Shown here piece by piece: positions 54,977 to 63,346 of a DNA stretch of 64,000 nt. A program made the translations under genes and the position numbers. The first letter of the stretch is position 1. Every line of letters begins with the position of its first letter. This DNA comes from Erythrobacter sp. NAP1. GTDB taxonomy: Bacteria; Pseudomonadota; Alphaproteobacteria; Sphingomonadales; Sphingomonadaceae. The stretch spans positions 2,707,468 through 2,771,467 of the forward strand of contig NZ_CH672390.1 of NCBI RefSeq assembly GCF_000152865.1. The letters run 5' to 3'. The notes under the pieces are model-generated. The model did not search any database. It had not been told where the DNA came from and worked only from the letters and a program-made list of their open reading frames with translations.

Positions 54977-55426
54977 CTAGTCTGCCTGTACGCGTCCTGT
55001 GGGGATAATTGTGGCCTGAGTGGTCGCTACGTGAACTGGATCTGCGCCCTCGCTCTCTGCCCAGACATTCGCACGCACGATAACCTGTCGCTTGCCCGGC
55101 TTAATGACCTCTCCCTTGGCACGGAGCCTCTCGCCGAGGGCGGGGCGCAGGAAATTGATCGTGTAGCCGCCTGTCACGACGTCGCCCGCGACCGACGCTC
55201 CGGCCCATGCGCAGGCGTTGTCGGCCATCAGCCCGACAATGCCGCCATGCGCAAAGCCGTGGTGCTGGGTCATTTCTGGGCGCAATTCGAGGAGCAACTC
55301 GCTCTTGCCCTCCCATACGACCAGCGGTTCGACCTGTAGCCAGTTGGAAAAGCCGGAGCGCGCCACGGCGACCTTCTTCATGTAGTCGATTGAGGCTTCG
55401 GGACTGTCAAAACGGGACGAGGACAT
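54977..55426 (-). CDS. PaaI-family hotdog thioesterase
   Basis: The protein has 149 residues from ATG 55426 (MSSSRF). Hotdog fold with GFAHGGIVGLMADNACAWAG, VTGGYTINFLRPALGERLRA and KPGKRQVIVRANVW. Divergent from the HxlR regulator with two operators between them, so a likely target of that regulator. Confidence 0.85.
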   Translation of the reverse strand: MSSSRFDSPEASIDYMKKVAVARSGFSNWLQVEPLVVWEGKSELLLELRPEMTQHHGFAHGGIVGLMADNACAWAGASVAGDVVTGGYTINFLRPALGERLRAKGEVIKPGKRQVIVRANVWAESEGADPVHVATTQATIIPTGRVQAD

Positions 55427-55443
55427 GGCGGATATCTCCAAAA

Positions 55444-55460
55444 AGTCTGATTCGCAGACT
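55444..55460. promoter_or_regulatory. HxlR-type operator 1
   Basis: AGTCTG-ATTCG-CAGACT; with flanking bases the dyad extends to AAAGTCTG/CAGACTTT (8 bp). It lies 17 bp from the thioesterase start and 46 bp from the regulator start. It is nearly identical to the second copy below. Binding by the HxlR protein is inference. Confidence 0.65.
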
Positions 55461-55487
55461 TTATGCCTCTTGCCAGCGACGCTGCCA

Positions 55488-55504
55488 AGTCTGATATGCA
55501 GACT
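55488..55504. promoter_or_regulatory. HxlR-type operator 2
   Basis: AGTCTG-ATATG-CAGACT, ending 2 bp before the HxlR start codon at 55507. Same arms as operator 1 and a 44-bp centre-to-centre distance, about four helical turns, so both sites face the same side of the DNA. Position suggests autorepression by blocking transcription or translation. Confidence 0.65.
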
Positions 55505-55506
55505 GT

Positions 55507-55860
55507 ATGAAGACCTATCAGCCTTCCCGCTCGCCTTGCCCGATCGGCCGTGCTGCGCGCGTGCTCGGCGACCGCTGGGTGTTGCTCATCCTGCGCGAAG
55601 CCTTCTTCGGCGCTGAGCGGTTCGAAGATTTCATCGAGCCTTTGGGGATCAACCGTGCCGCGCTGACCTCACGCCTGGCTATCCTGCAGGAGGCAGGCCT
55701 GATGGTGCGCGAGCCGCCCGAAGGCAAGCGCGCGCGCTATATGCTGACCGAGCGCGCAAAAGCGCTCACGCCGATGTACCGCGAGATGGCCGATTGGGGA
55801 GCGCAGCATCTTTTTGGCGAAGACGAGGCCCCGACGGATTGGGCTACAAAGGTCAGCTAG
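55507..55860 (+). CDS. HxlR-family transcriptional regulator
   Basis: The protein has 117 residues. Winged-helix HxlR signature: CPIGRAARVLGDRWVLLILREAFFGAERFEDF, then GINRAALTSRLAILQEAGLM and the wing RARYMLTERAKAL. A single Cys (Cys11, in SPCPIG) is conserved in redox-sensing members. Faces the divergent thioesterase across the two operators. Overlaps the convergent FKBP gene by 4 bp. Confidence 0.92.
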   Translation: MKTYQPSRSPCPIGRAARVLGDRWVLLILREAFFGAERFEDFIEPLGINRAALTSRLAILQEAGLMVREPPEGKRARYMLTERAKALTPMYREMADWGAQHLFGEDEAPTDWATKVS

Positions 55861-56381
55861 CGCCCTTCGATCCCGATTAGCTCAACCTTGAACACGAGCG
55901 TCGCCCCGCCCGGGATGGGCCCACGACCCTGAGGACCGTAAGCGAGAGTCGCAGGAGCGGCGAGTTCGATCGTCTCGCCGACATGCATCTGCGGTATTGC
56001 CATCTCCCACGCCTCTATCAGGCCGCTCAGCCCGAAAGTCGCAGGCGTCCCGCGTTCGAACGAGCTGTCGAAGACCTCTCCATCGATGAAGGTGCCCTCG
56101 TAATTGACCGTCACCCGGTCCGCTGGCGTGGGTTTCGGGCCGGTCCCGCGATATTCGACATACCGCCAGCGCAGCCCGCCCGGCATTGTGTACCAGCCAT
56201 CGGTCGCCATCAGTCCAGACAGGTAGGCCTGCTGCGCGTTGAGATAGACGCGCTTGGCGGCCTCCTCAGCGGCCTGTTTTTCTGCAAGCTCTTCCTCGCT
56301 GGGCGGTTCGATATGAGCCTCTGCCAAGGCCGCAGGGCTCGCCAGAGCCGCAAGCGATGCAATCAGCAATGCGCGTATCAC
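55857..56381 (-). CDS. FKBP-type peptidyl-prolyl isomerase, exported
   Basis: The protein has 174 residues. Signal peptide to about residue 20 (ALAEAH), an acidic helix, and the FKBP domain (about 70-174) with VTVNYEGTFIDGEVFDSSFERG, IEAWEMAIPQMHVGE and LAYGPQGRGPIPGGATLVFKVELI. Periplasmic folding catalyst. ATGA overlap with the upstream amidohydrolase, so part of a three-gene operon. Confidence 0.92.
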   Translation of the reverse strand: MIRALLIASLAALASPAALAEAHIEPPSEEELAEKQAAEEAAKRVYLNAQQAYLSGLMATDGWYTMPGGLRWRYVEYRGTGPKPTPADRVTVNYEGTFIDGEVFDSSFERGTPATFGLSGLIEAWEMAIPQMHVGETIELAAPATLAYGPQGRGPIPGGATLVFKVELIGIEGR

Positions 56382-57694
56382 CAGTCATATGCCTTTGGCA
56401 GCATGCTCTCATCGAGATCGCGATAACGTTCGCGAAGGCGGCTCTGGTGGCTGTCGAGCGATTGCTCGACCCCGCCTATATAGACCTGCGTCGGTACGCT
56501 GGTCACTTCGAGCGGATCGCCATCCCAGACTACCACGTCGCCCACTGCGCCCGGCGCGAGCACGCCGGCGCTACCGTCATATCCGCTGATCGAGGCGGGC
56601 ACGGAGCTGATCGCAGCGAACGCCTCGCCCCAGCTGAGGCCAGATGCACCCGGCACCTTGTTGAGCGCGACGAGGTTGCCCGCGTATTGCGAGAGGCGAT
56701 GGCTGTGATTGAGGCCCGCAGAATTGATCGCGACCTTGACGCCCGCATCGACCATCCGCCCGATATTGCTCTGTGTTGCGGCGAGCTGTTCGAAGCTCGA
56801 GGGCAGATCGTCGAGGCTGTCGGCGATCACCGGCACGCCCGCAGAAGCGATGTCACCTGCCACCATCCACCCTTCGCTCGCACCGACGAGCACAAGGTCG
56901 AGGTTGGCGAATTCCTCCCTCAGCGCGAGGACCGAGCGAATGTCAGAGGCACGTTCAACCCACACGTAGAGCTTCTGCTCACCGCTCACCACGCTGCGCA
57001 GCGCTTCGGCATCGAAGCGGCTGAGCATGACTTCGCCGTCTTGCGCGATTTCGGGCGTGCGCGGCATGCCAGCGCCGAGCGCGGCCGCTTCGCGCAGTGC
57101 GGCATGGAACAGGGCAAAGGCGGCGGCCCTGCTGCCGCCTGCAATCCGTCCGCCCGCTTCGCCGAGGACCACCATTTGGAACGCCTTCTCGCGCATGACC
57201 GGTGTCGCATCGCCATCGAGATCGATGATCGCGCCCTGGCCGCCGAAGATGGAGGCGGAAGGGAGTGTGGCGGCTGCTGCGCGTGTGACCCCGGCAGAAC
57301 GGCCGATCAGGATATGTTGCGAGTTCGGGTTGACGATCGGCGCTGTATCGAGCGCCGCGCTGAAGGGTGAGCCACCGGCGCGCTGATCGTTAGACTCGCT
57401 GACCGCACTGACATCCCAGATACCGAGCGTGCTGACGGTAGCGAACAAGCCAGGCGTCACCCAGGCTCCGCCTGCGTCCATTGCTGGCACATCGGCAGGG
57501 GTAGCTACACCGGCACCGGCGGCGACAACTGTCCCGCCGCGGATGACCACGGTCCCGTTCTCAATCGGCTCTGTCCCATCGCCAATCGCAATGGTTGCGT
57601 TTGTGATGACGACGTCCTGCGCAGCGAGCGGGCTTGATGCGATGACGAGAGCGCTTGCCGCGCCTAGCAATCCTGCTGTGAGAACACTCCTCAT
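56378..57694 (-). CDS. Amidohydrolase-like protein lacking the HxH metal motif
   Basis: The protein has 438 residues with a signal peptide ending PLAAQD. The composite beta-sandwich (ITNATIAIGDGTEPIENGTVVIRGGTVV) and the C-terminal APGAVGDVVVWDGDPLEVTS mark it as amidohydrolase family. However, where active members have TPGxxDxHxH it reads TPGLFATVSTLGIWD, and later His ligands are not apparent. Possibly catalytically dead or a non-enzymatic partner. Overlaps the next amidohydrolase (GTGA/ATGA style). Confidence 0.78.
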   Translation of the reverse strand: MRSVLTAGLLGAASALVIASSPLAAQDVVITNATIAIGDGTEPIENGTVVIRGGTVVAAGAGVATPADVPAMDAGGAWVTPGLFATVSTLGIWDVSAVSESNDQRAGGSPFSAALDTAPIVNPNSQHILIGRSAGVTRAAAATLPSASIFGGQGAIIDLDGDATPVMREKAFQMVVLGEAGGRIAGGSRAAAFALFHAALREAAALGAGMPRTPEIAQDGEVMLSRFDAEALRSVVSGEQKLYVWVERASDIRSVLALREEFANLDLVLVGASEGWMVAGDIASAGVPVIADSLDDLPSSFEQLAATQSNIGRMVDAGVKVAINSAGLNHSHRLSQYAGNLVALNKVPGASGLSWGEAFAAISSVPASISGYDGSAGVLAPGAVGDVVVWDGDPLEVTSVPTQVYIGGVEQSLDSHQSRLRERYRDLDESMLPKAYDW

Positions 57695-59118
57695 TTCACG
57701 TCTCCTTCACCCGGTTGGCCGAGCTCGAAATCGCTGACCGGTCGGCGCGAACGGTCCATCATGTCGAACAACAACGCGCCATCGACCCAGACCTTTTCGG
57801 GCCGCGAATAGACGCTCAAAGGATCGCCATTCCACAAAACCACGTCGGCCATCTTTCCAGCTTCGAGGCTACCGGTCATCTCGTCGATGCCCATCGCCTT
57901 GGCGGCGTTCAAGGTGATCCACTGGATGGTGGTCGCGTCCGAAATCTCGATACCCGCGCGGCGACCGGCCGCCTGCGCTTTCGCCGCTTCCTGGTTGAGG
58001 CGCTGGATGTCGTTCTGATCATCCGAATGGATCACGACGCACGCGCCTTCGCGCTGAAGGTAGGCGGCGTTTTCGAGGATGCCGTCATAGGCTTCCATCT
58101 TGAAGCCGTACCAATCGGCCCAGATCGCGCTGCAGACCTCGTTCTCGCGCAGGAGGTCGCCGATCTTGTAGGCTTCGACCGCGTGGTGGAAGGCGGTGAC
58201 GCGGTATCCGACCTCTTTCGCCATATCCATCACAAGCGCCATCTCGTCGGCGCGGTAGCAGTGGTTGTGAACGAGGATATCGCCTTCGAGAACACCCACC
58301 AGCGTTTCCTTGGCGAGATCGCGGTCGGGGTCTTCGGAATTGCCGTAGTCGATCGCGTCGTACCAGGTCTGACGATTGAGCGCGAAGTTACCCATGCGGG
58401 TCGAAGGCATCCGCCCGCGATTGCCATAGACGCGCTTGGGGTTTTCACCGCAGGCCATCTTGAATCCATAGGGCGCGCCGGGGAACTTCATTCCCTGCAC
58501 CGTGCGGGCGGGAACGTTCTTGAGCGTGACAGATCGCCCGCCCATCAGGTTTGCCGAGCCGGGCAGGATCTGAAGCGCGGTGATCCCGCCATTCGCAAGC
58601 GCGCGGCTGAAGCCGGGGTCCTGCGGCCAGACCGAGTGTTCGGCCCAGACTTCGGGAGTGGTAGGGCTGGTCGCCTCGTTACCATCGGCGTGTGCGTCGA
58701 CGCTGGGGCTTGGATAGTCGCCGAGGTGCGAGTGGATGTCGATGATACCAGGCGTGACGTACTTCCCGCTCGCATCGATCACGTCATAGCCATCGGTAGA
58801 AAGAGCGGTGCCGACCGCGACCACTTCGCCGTCGCGGAACAGCACGGTGCCGCCTTCGATCATGCCGCCCGCGCCATCGAAAATGGTCGCATTGACCAGC
58901 GCAGTCGGGCGACCGGGATAGCGTTGATAGGTGGATGCGAAGGGCCCGTCAGCCTCGGTCATTGCGGCGAAGCGCGGTGCTTCGTCATCATCGTCGTCCG
59001 AGGCGGCGCTGGCCGTTCCGGTCGTGGCGCATGCCCCGAGTGCCAGCGCGCTGGCGAGGGCGGCGAGTGCAGCCCCCCTCATCATTCCCGGAAGAGTGCT
59101 TGCCCTACGTCTTGCCAT
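57691..59118 (-). CDS. Amidohydrolase (imidazolonepropionase-like), lipoprotein
   Basis: The protein has 475 residues from ATG 59118 (MARRRAS). Lipoprotein signal with lipobox LGAC near residue 30. Metal-binding DIHSHLGDY follows VTPGII; VHNHCYRADEM and VTAFHHAVEAYKI supply further His ligands, and VIHSDDQND provides the Asp. Ends LEAGKMADVVLWNGDPLSV. Probably hydrolyses a peptide-like or cyclic amide substrate in the periplasm. Forms an operon with the degenerate partner and FKBP. Confidence 0.87.
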   Translation of the reverse strand: MARRRASTLPGMMRGAALAALASALALGACATTGTASAASDDDDDEAPRFAAMTEADGPFASTYQRYPGRPTALVNATIFDGAGGMIEGGTVLFRDGEVVAVGTALSTDGYDVIDASGKYVTPGIIDIHSHLGDYPSPSVDAHADGNEATSPTTPEVWAEHSVWPQDPGFSRALANGGITALQILPGSANLMGGRSVTLKNVPARTVQGMKFPGAPYGFKMACGENPKRVYGNRGRMPSTRMGNFALNRQTWYDAIDYGNSEDPDRDLAKETLVGVLEGDILVHNHCYRADEMALVMDMAKEVGYRVTAFHHAVEAYKIGDLLRENEVCSAIWADWYGFKMEAYDGILENAAYLQREGACVVIHSDDQNDIQRLNQEAAKAQAAGRRAGIEISDATTIQWITLNAAKAMGIDEMTGSLEAGKMADVVLWNGDPLSVYSRPEKVWVDGALLFDMMDRSRRPVSDFELGQPGEGDVK

Positions 59119-59212
59119 GCTGGCCCCCTGATTTCTCGCGCAAAGCATTCACTTGGCGAGAAATCAGGGTGTTGTCCAGTTTTCTGGACAGCTTGGCCTA
59201 CAAGCTTGCTTG

Positions 59213-60856
59213 TCAGGCTTTGCTAAGGCCTGCTTCGTGCGCTTCGAGGCCCGCTTCAGCTTCGCCTTCGATGTGCGCGCTGTCGTCCTTGAGCGTGTCG
59301 AGATGCATCAGCTTCTTGACGAGCGGGCTGATCACCATGACCCCGACGCCGATTGCAACCGCGTACCAACCGACAGTCGAGTAAACCTCGAGCACGACCT
59401 GCTTGCCGGCCTCTTCGGTCATACCGTCACCGCCGGTTGCCGCCGCGATCAGGCCCGCTGCAAAGTTGCCGAGAGCCGATGCGAAGAACCACGTGCCCAT
59501 GATGAGCGATGCCATATGAGCCGGGCTCAGGCGGTTCATCGCCGACAGGCCGACTGGCGAGAGGCAGAGCTCACCGGTGGTGTGCAGCAGGTAGATGAGG
59601 AAGATGAAGATCACCGGCGTCGGTACGTTCACGCCGACGCTCGATGCGCCCCAGACGAGAACGAGGAAGCCGAGGCCAACCTGGACGACGCCAAGGCCGA
59701 ACTTCATCGGGGTGGAAGGCTCCATCCCCTTCGATGCCAGCCCCTGCCACGTCATTGCGAACAATGGCGCGAGCAGGACGATATAGATCGCGTTGATCGA
59801 CTGGAACATCGAGGCGTTAACGCCTTGCGTATCCACGTGGCGATCGGTGAACAGGTTGAGCGAGGAGCCCGCCTGTTCGAACAGCGCCCAGAAGACGATC
59901 GAAACGAAGATCAGGAACATCGCCGCAAAGATGCGGTCGCGTTCTTCGGAAGGCAGCTTCACGATGGCGGTGAAGATGACATAGGCCACCAACGCGCCGC
60001 CGAAGATGAGCAGAACCCAGCCAACCATGTCCTGATACTGGATGGCAAGCCAGCACAGCGCGACCATGCCGAGGCCTGCGCCATAGATGCCCCACTCCTT
60101 GCCACCGGCGATGCGCGCCGGATCTTTTGGCTCGCCCTTGCCCATGAGCAGCGGCTTGCCGATGACGAAGAAGATAAGGCCGATCAGCATGCCGACACCG
60201 GCAAGACCAAAGCCGTATTCCCAGCCATAGGTCTGGCCAAGGAACCCGCAGATGATCGACGCGGTCGCAGCACCCACGTTAATCCCCATGTAGAAGATTG
60301 TGTAAGCCGGGTCGCGGCGGATATCGGTGCGCGAATAGAGCTGACCGACGATGACCGAGATGTTGGCTTTGAGGAAGCCCGAACCGACAATGATCAGGGC
60401 GAGCGCAAGCCAGAAGACGTTGATGGTCGGATCGTCCTGACCGCCCGTCCCTTCGAACGCCATGAAGAAGTGGCCGATCGTCAGCAGGACCGCTCCGAAC
60501 AGCACCGCCTTGCGTTGGCCGATGAACTGGTCGGCGAGATAGCCGCCGACAACCGGAGTAATGTAGACCAGCGCGGTGTAAGCGCCGTAGATAATGGAGG
60601 CCTCGCTGTCCGAGAACATCCAGTGCTGGACGAGGTAGAAAATCAGCAGCGCCCGCATCCCGTAATAGGAAAAGCGCTCCCACATCTCTGCGAGGAAGAG
60701 CACGAAGAGGCCCTTCGGATGTCCGACTACCTCCGGCTCGGGCCGCGTGATTAGGAAAAGCCCGCCAAGCAGGAAGGCTGCCAGCGCGACGGAGGCACCG
60801 CGAAATGCCCACATCTCGAACGCGCTATCGAATGTGAAGAAGAATCCCTCGACCAT
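59213..60856 (-). CDS. POT-family peptide MFS transporter
   Basis: The protein has 547 residues from ATG 60856. Proton-coupled di/tripeptide transporter with about 14 membrane segments. The POT signatures are visible: FLAEMWERFSYYGMRALLIFYLVQ with the E-x-x-E-R-like motif, VVGGYLADQFIGQRKAV, FYMGINVGA and FLIYLLHTTGELCLSPVGLSAM. The upstream amidohydrolase/FKBP operon on the same strand may supply its peptides; a 94-bp gap separates them. Confidence 0.93.
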   Translation of the reverse strand: MVEGFFFTFDSAFEMWAFRGASVALAAFLLGGLFLITRPEPEVVGHPKGLFVLFLAEMWERFSYYGMRALLIFYLVQHWMFSDSEASIIYGAYTALVYITPVVGGYLADQFIGQRKAVLFGAVLLTIGHFFMAFEGTGGQDDPTINVFWLALALIIVGSGFLKANISVIVGQLYSRTDIRRDPAYTIFYMGINVGAATASIICGFLGQTYGWEYGFGLAGVGMLIGLIFFVIGKPLLMGKGEPKDPARIAGGKEWGIYGAGLGMVALCWLAIQYQDMVGWVLLIFGGALVAYVIFTAIVKLPSEERDRIFAAMFLIFVSIVFWALFEQAGSSLNLFTDRHVDTQGVNASMFQSINAIYIVLLAPLFAMTWQGLASKGMEPSTPMKFGLGVVQVGLGFLVLVWGASSVGVNVPTPVIFIFLIYLLHTTGELCLSPVGLSAMNRLSPAHMASLIMGTWFFASALGNFAAGLIAAATGGDGMTEEAGKQVVLEVYSTVGWYAVAIGVGVMVISPLVKKLMHLDTLKDDSAHIEGEAEAGLEAHEAGLSKA

Positions 60857-61067
60857 TTTGTATGAATATCCCCGAAAGTGCTCGTGTGTGCCGAGCTTCA
60901 ACGCGGCGCACCCTAGCGTGCGTTTTGCGTGTGTGAAGCTTTTGTTTCGCTGAACGGGATCGATTGCCGCGCATGTTGGGACCTCCTGCATCCGGCATGC
61001 GGTCAGAGGCGTAGCTTGACGCGCATGGCTGTATTATGGCACTGAAGCACCTGGCGAAGAGACAATT

Positions 61068-61406
61068 ATGACCCAATCACGACCCGTTTACCTCAAACTG
61101 CGCGACCAGATTGCCGCCGCGATCATCGAAGGGCTGTACCCTGAAGGCGCGATGCTTCCCTCCGTTAGGGCGCTTGCTGCAGAGCAGGGTGCCAATCCGC
61201 TGACGGTGGCGAAGGCGTATCAGCAGTTTCAGAATGACGGATTGGTCGAAGTTCAACGCGGCGTGGGCATGTATGTCGTGAAAGGTGCCGCGGAGTTGCT
61301 TCGCAGGCGAGAGCGCGACCTGTTCCTTCGTGAAGAGTGGCCCGAAATCCGTGCTCGGATGGAGCGTCTTGGGCTCAAGCCCGCCGACCTTGTTGAGCAA
61401 AGCTGA
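61068..61406 (+). CDS. GntR-family regulator (YtrA subfamily type)
   Basis: The protein has 112 residues: a winged helix (VYLKLRDQIAAAIIEGLYPEGAMLPSVRALAAEQGANPLTVAKAYQQF) with the classical GntR recognition helix and wing DGLVEVQRGVGMYVV, and only a short helical C-terminal extension as in YtrA proteins. Divergent from the peptide transporter across 211 bp, so a candidate controller of it. Confidence 0.85.
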   Translation: MTQSRPVYLKLRDQIAAAIIEGLYPEGAMLPSVRALAAEQGANPLTVAKAYQQFQNDGLVEVQRGVGMYVVKGAAELLRRRERDLFLREEWPEIRARMERLGLKPADLVEQS

Positions 61407-61442
61407 CGGCGATCTTCCTGATCAACGTTCTAATATATTTTG

Positions 61443-61487
61443 TTGCTATCCTTGCGGAATTAGCAAGATTCTGGCATCCCTTAGCAA
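61443..61487. promoter_or_regulatory. Repeated TTGCTA/TAGCAA elements upstream of ihfB
   Basis: TTGCTA (61443-61448) and TAGCAA (61461-61466) form an inverted repeat with 12 bp between; a further TAGCAA copy is at 61482-61487. They lie 104-148 bp before the ihfB start. Possibly operator sites; the regulator is unknown. Confidence 0.3.
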
Positions 61488-61590
61488 TCGAATAGCGCCC
61501 GTCGGGTCCGGGTTCTTGATTGGTGGCGAACAAAGAGTCGCGACGGTGTGATTGCAGACCAGGGCTGCAGCACGGGCCGGGAGGGCGAAA

Positions 61591-61872
61591 ATGATAAGAT
61601 CCGAGCTTCTTACCGAACTCCATAAAGACAATCCTGAGCTGCGATCTGAAGAGGTTGAACAGGTCGTCGACATATTTTTTGATGAGATATCTCAAAGGCT
61701 TGCGGAAGGTGGCCGCGTCGAGCTTCGCGGGTTCGGAGCGTTTTCGACCCGCGATCGTGAAGCTCGCACGGGTCGCAATCCGCGTACGGGCGAGGCGGTT
61801 GAAGTCCCCGCCAAGCGTGTTCCTTACTTCAAGGCGGGCAAGGAAATCCGCAACCGCCTAAACGAAGACTGA
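61591..61872 (+). CDS. ihfB: Integration host factor beta subunit
   Basis: The protein has 93 residues from ATG 61591, with GGGAGGGCG just upstream. DNA-bending HU/IHF fold: [40 protein letters not shown], the DNA-inserting [25 protein letters not shown]. Works as a heterodimer with IhfA. It bends DNA in recombination, replication and transcription. Confidence 0.93.
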   Translation: MIRSELLTELHKDNPELRSEEVEQVVDIFFDEISQRLAEGGRVELRGFGAFSTRDREARTGRNPRTGEAVEVPAKRVPYFKAGKEIRNRLNED

Positions 61873-62015
61873 ACGCACTCACGTCTATTCTCCCTGTCGA
61901 TCGGATTCGCGCTGACTTGTCAGTGCGATGCAATCTGTCCCCAGCCTCGTGCCTATGTTGCTAGCCGCTATCGCTTTCGGCTAACGGGCATTCCTGACTG
62001 CTTGCTCAGAGCCTT

Positions 62016-62102
62016 GCGGGTGTGGCGGAATGGTAGACGCCGGGGACTTAAAATCCCCTGATCCTATAGATCGTGTGGGTTCGAGTCCCACCACCCGCAC
62101 CA
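62016..62102 (+). tRNA. tRNA-Leu (anticodon UAA)
   Basis: 87 nt. Acceptor GCGGGTG (62016-62022) pairs with CACCCGC (62092-62098), discriminator A, CCA encoded at the 3' end. Anticodon stem GGGGA/TCCCC with loop CTTAAAA gives UAA. A long variable arm and the T-arm GGTTCGAGTCC are visible, as expected for class II tRNA-Leu. The 3' end is a typical integrase target; a DNA methyltransferase begins 126 bp downstream. Confidence 0.97.
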
Positions 62103-62227
62103 TGAAATCGTTAGACTTTTTGAAGAATTTCGGGTCATGGTGCTCCTGTAATGGATTGAGCCAGGCCCGAACTAGGCCCAATGGAGACCGACAAATCCCG
62201 CTGGGATGCCGAAGTTTCCAAGAATAG

Positions 62228-63346
62228 ATGGCTAAATCCATTCCGCGGCAGGTAACAATTAGGGGTCGGCGCAGGATGGAAGACGGGGCGGCAGAGGGTG
62301 AGCCAGTTGGAGAGGTGGTTGACCTTTTCTGCGGTGTCGGAGCCCTGAGCCATGGGCTCAAGCAGGCCGGTTTCGCCATCCGAGCCGGATACGACACTGA
62401 CCGAAGGTGCAAGTTCGCGTTTGAGACAAACAACGATTCGACATTTCACGCTAGAGACGTCTCGAAACTCACCGCTAAAGAGGTGCGCGCCCACTTCTCA
62501 GGGGACAAACCAAGCGTGCTCGCGGGCTGCGCGCCGTGCCAGCCATTCTCCACCTATAAGCAGCGGTACGATGAAGATCCCCAGTGGGGGCTTGTTGAGA
62601 ATTTCGGCAGACTTGCCATTGAGGTCAGGCCGGACTTTGTCACGATGGAGAATGTTCCGGCACTGGAACGGTACAAGTCCGGCGCGGTGTTCAAGAGGTT
62701 CGTCTCGATCCTGCGGGAAGGCGGTTATTCGGTAGATTGGACCATCGCCAAGTGCGAGGAGTTTGGCGTTCCTCAGCGTCGCCGTCGCCTTGTCCTTATC
62801 GCGGCGAAAGACAGGCAGGCAGTCAAGCTCAATGCAGGGCGCACGGCCGCCGTATCGGTGCTGGATGCTATTGGGGAATTGCCGAAATTGGCGGCAGGCG
62901 AATCACATGCCGATGACAGCCTGCATGTTGCCAGTTCGCTATCTGAGCTGAACCTCCGGAGGATCAGGGCATCAAAGCCTGGCGGAACATGGAGGGATTG
63001 GCCAATGGAACTGCGGGCAGCATGTCACCGGAAGCCGAGCGGCAAGACCTATCCGGGAGTATATGCGCGGATGACTTGGGATGACCCATCGCCGACGATG
63101 ACCACGCAATGCTACGGGTTCGGCAACGGACGATTTGGCCATCCCGACCAGGACAGAGCCATCTCGTTACGAGAGGCCGCGATCCTTCAGTCATTCCCGC
63201 CTGACTATCAATTCCTTCCTAAAGCTGAGAAGCCCTCGCTCAAGGAGGTCGGTCGCTGGATCGGTAACGCAGTGCCCGTCAAACTAGGCGAAGCCATCGG
63301 CCACGAGATCGTGCAGCTTCATTACGGAGATGCAGGCCGTGGCTGA
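62228..63346 (+). CDS. DNA (cytosine-5) methyltransferase
   Basis: The protein has 372 residues. All key motifs are present: I VDLFCGVGALSHGL (residues 31-44), IV with the catalytic Cys104 in CAPCQPFS, VI ENV (141-143), VIII QRRRR (183-187), IX SLREAAILQSFP and X IGNAVP (345-350). The spacing VIII-IX, about 125 residues, leaves a modest target-recognition domain. Sequence specificity cannot be read from it. Its composition is more AT-rich and its codon use differs from core genes. It overlaps the following GHKL ATPase, indicating a restriction/defence operon. Confidence 0.93.
   Translation: MAKSIPRQVTIRGRRRMEDGAAEGEPVGEVVDLFCGVGALSHGLKQAGFAIRAGYDTDRRCKFAFETNNDSTFHARDVSKLTAKEVRAHFSGDKPSVLAGCAPCQPFSTYKQRYDEDPQWGLVENFGRLAIEVRPDFVTMENVPALERYKSGAVFKRFVSILREGGYSVDWTIAKCEEFGVPQRRRRLVLIAAKDRQAVKLNAGRTAAVSVLDAIGELPKLAAGESHADDSLHVASSLSELNLRRIRASKPGGTWRDWPMELRAACHRKPSGKTYPGVYARMTWDDPSPTMTTQCYGFGNGRFGHPDQDRAISLREAAILQSFPPDYQFLPKAEKPSLKEVGRWIGNAVPVKLGEAIGHEIVQLHYGDAGRG

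Noticed and set aside
57715..60754. Two long plus-strand frames opposite the amidohydrolase and peptide transporter genes
   Set aside because: Both real genes have clear family motifs on the minus strand; the plus-strand translations are Asp/Arg-rich shadows.
61591..62102. ihfB next to tRNA-Leu as part of a prophage
   Set aside because: ihfB is a normal chromosomal gene here with no phage genes beside it; the foreign-looking DNA begins only after the tRNA.
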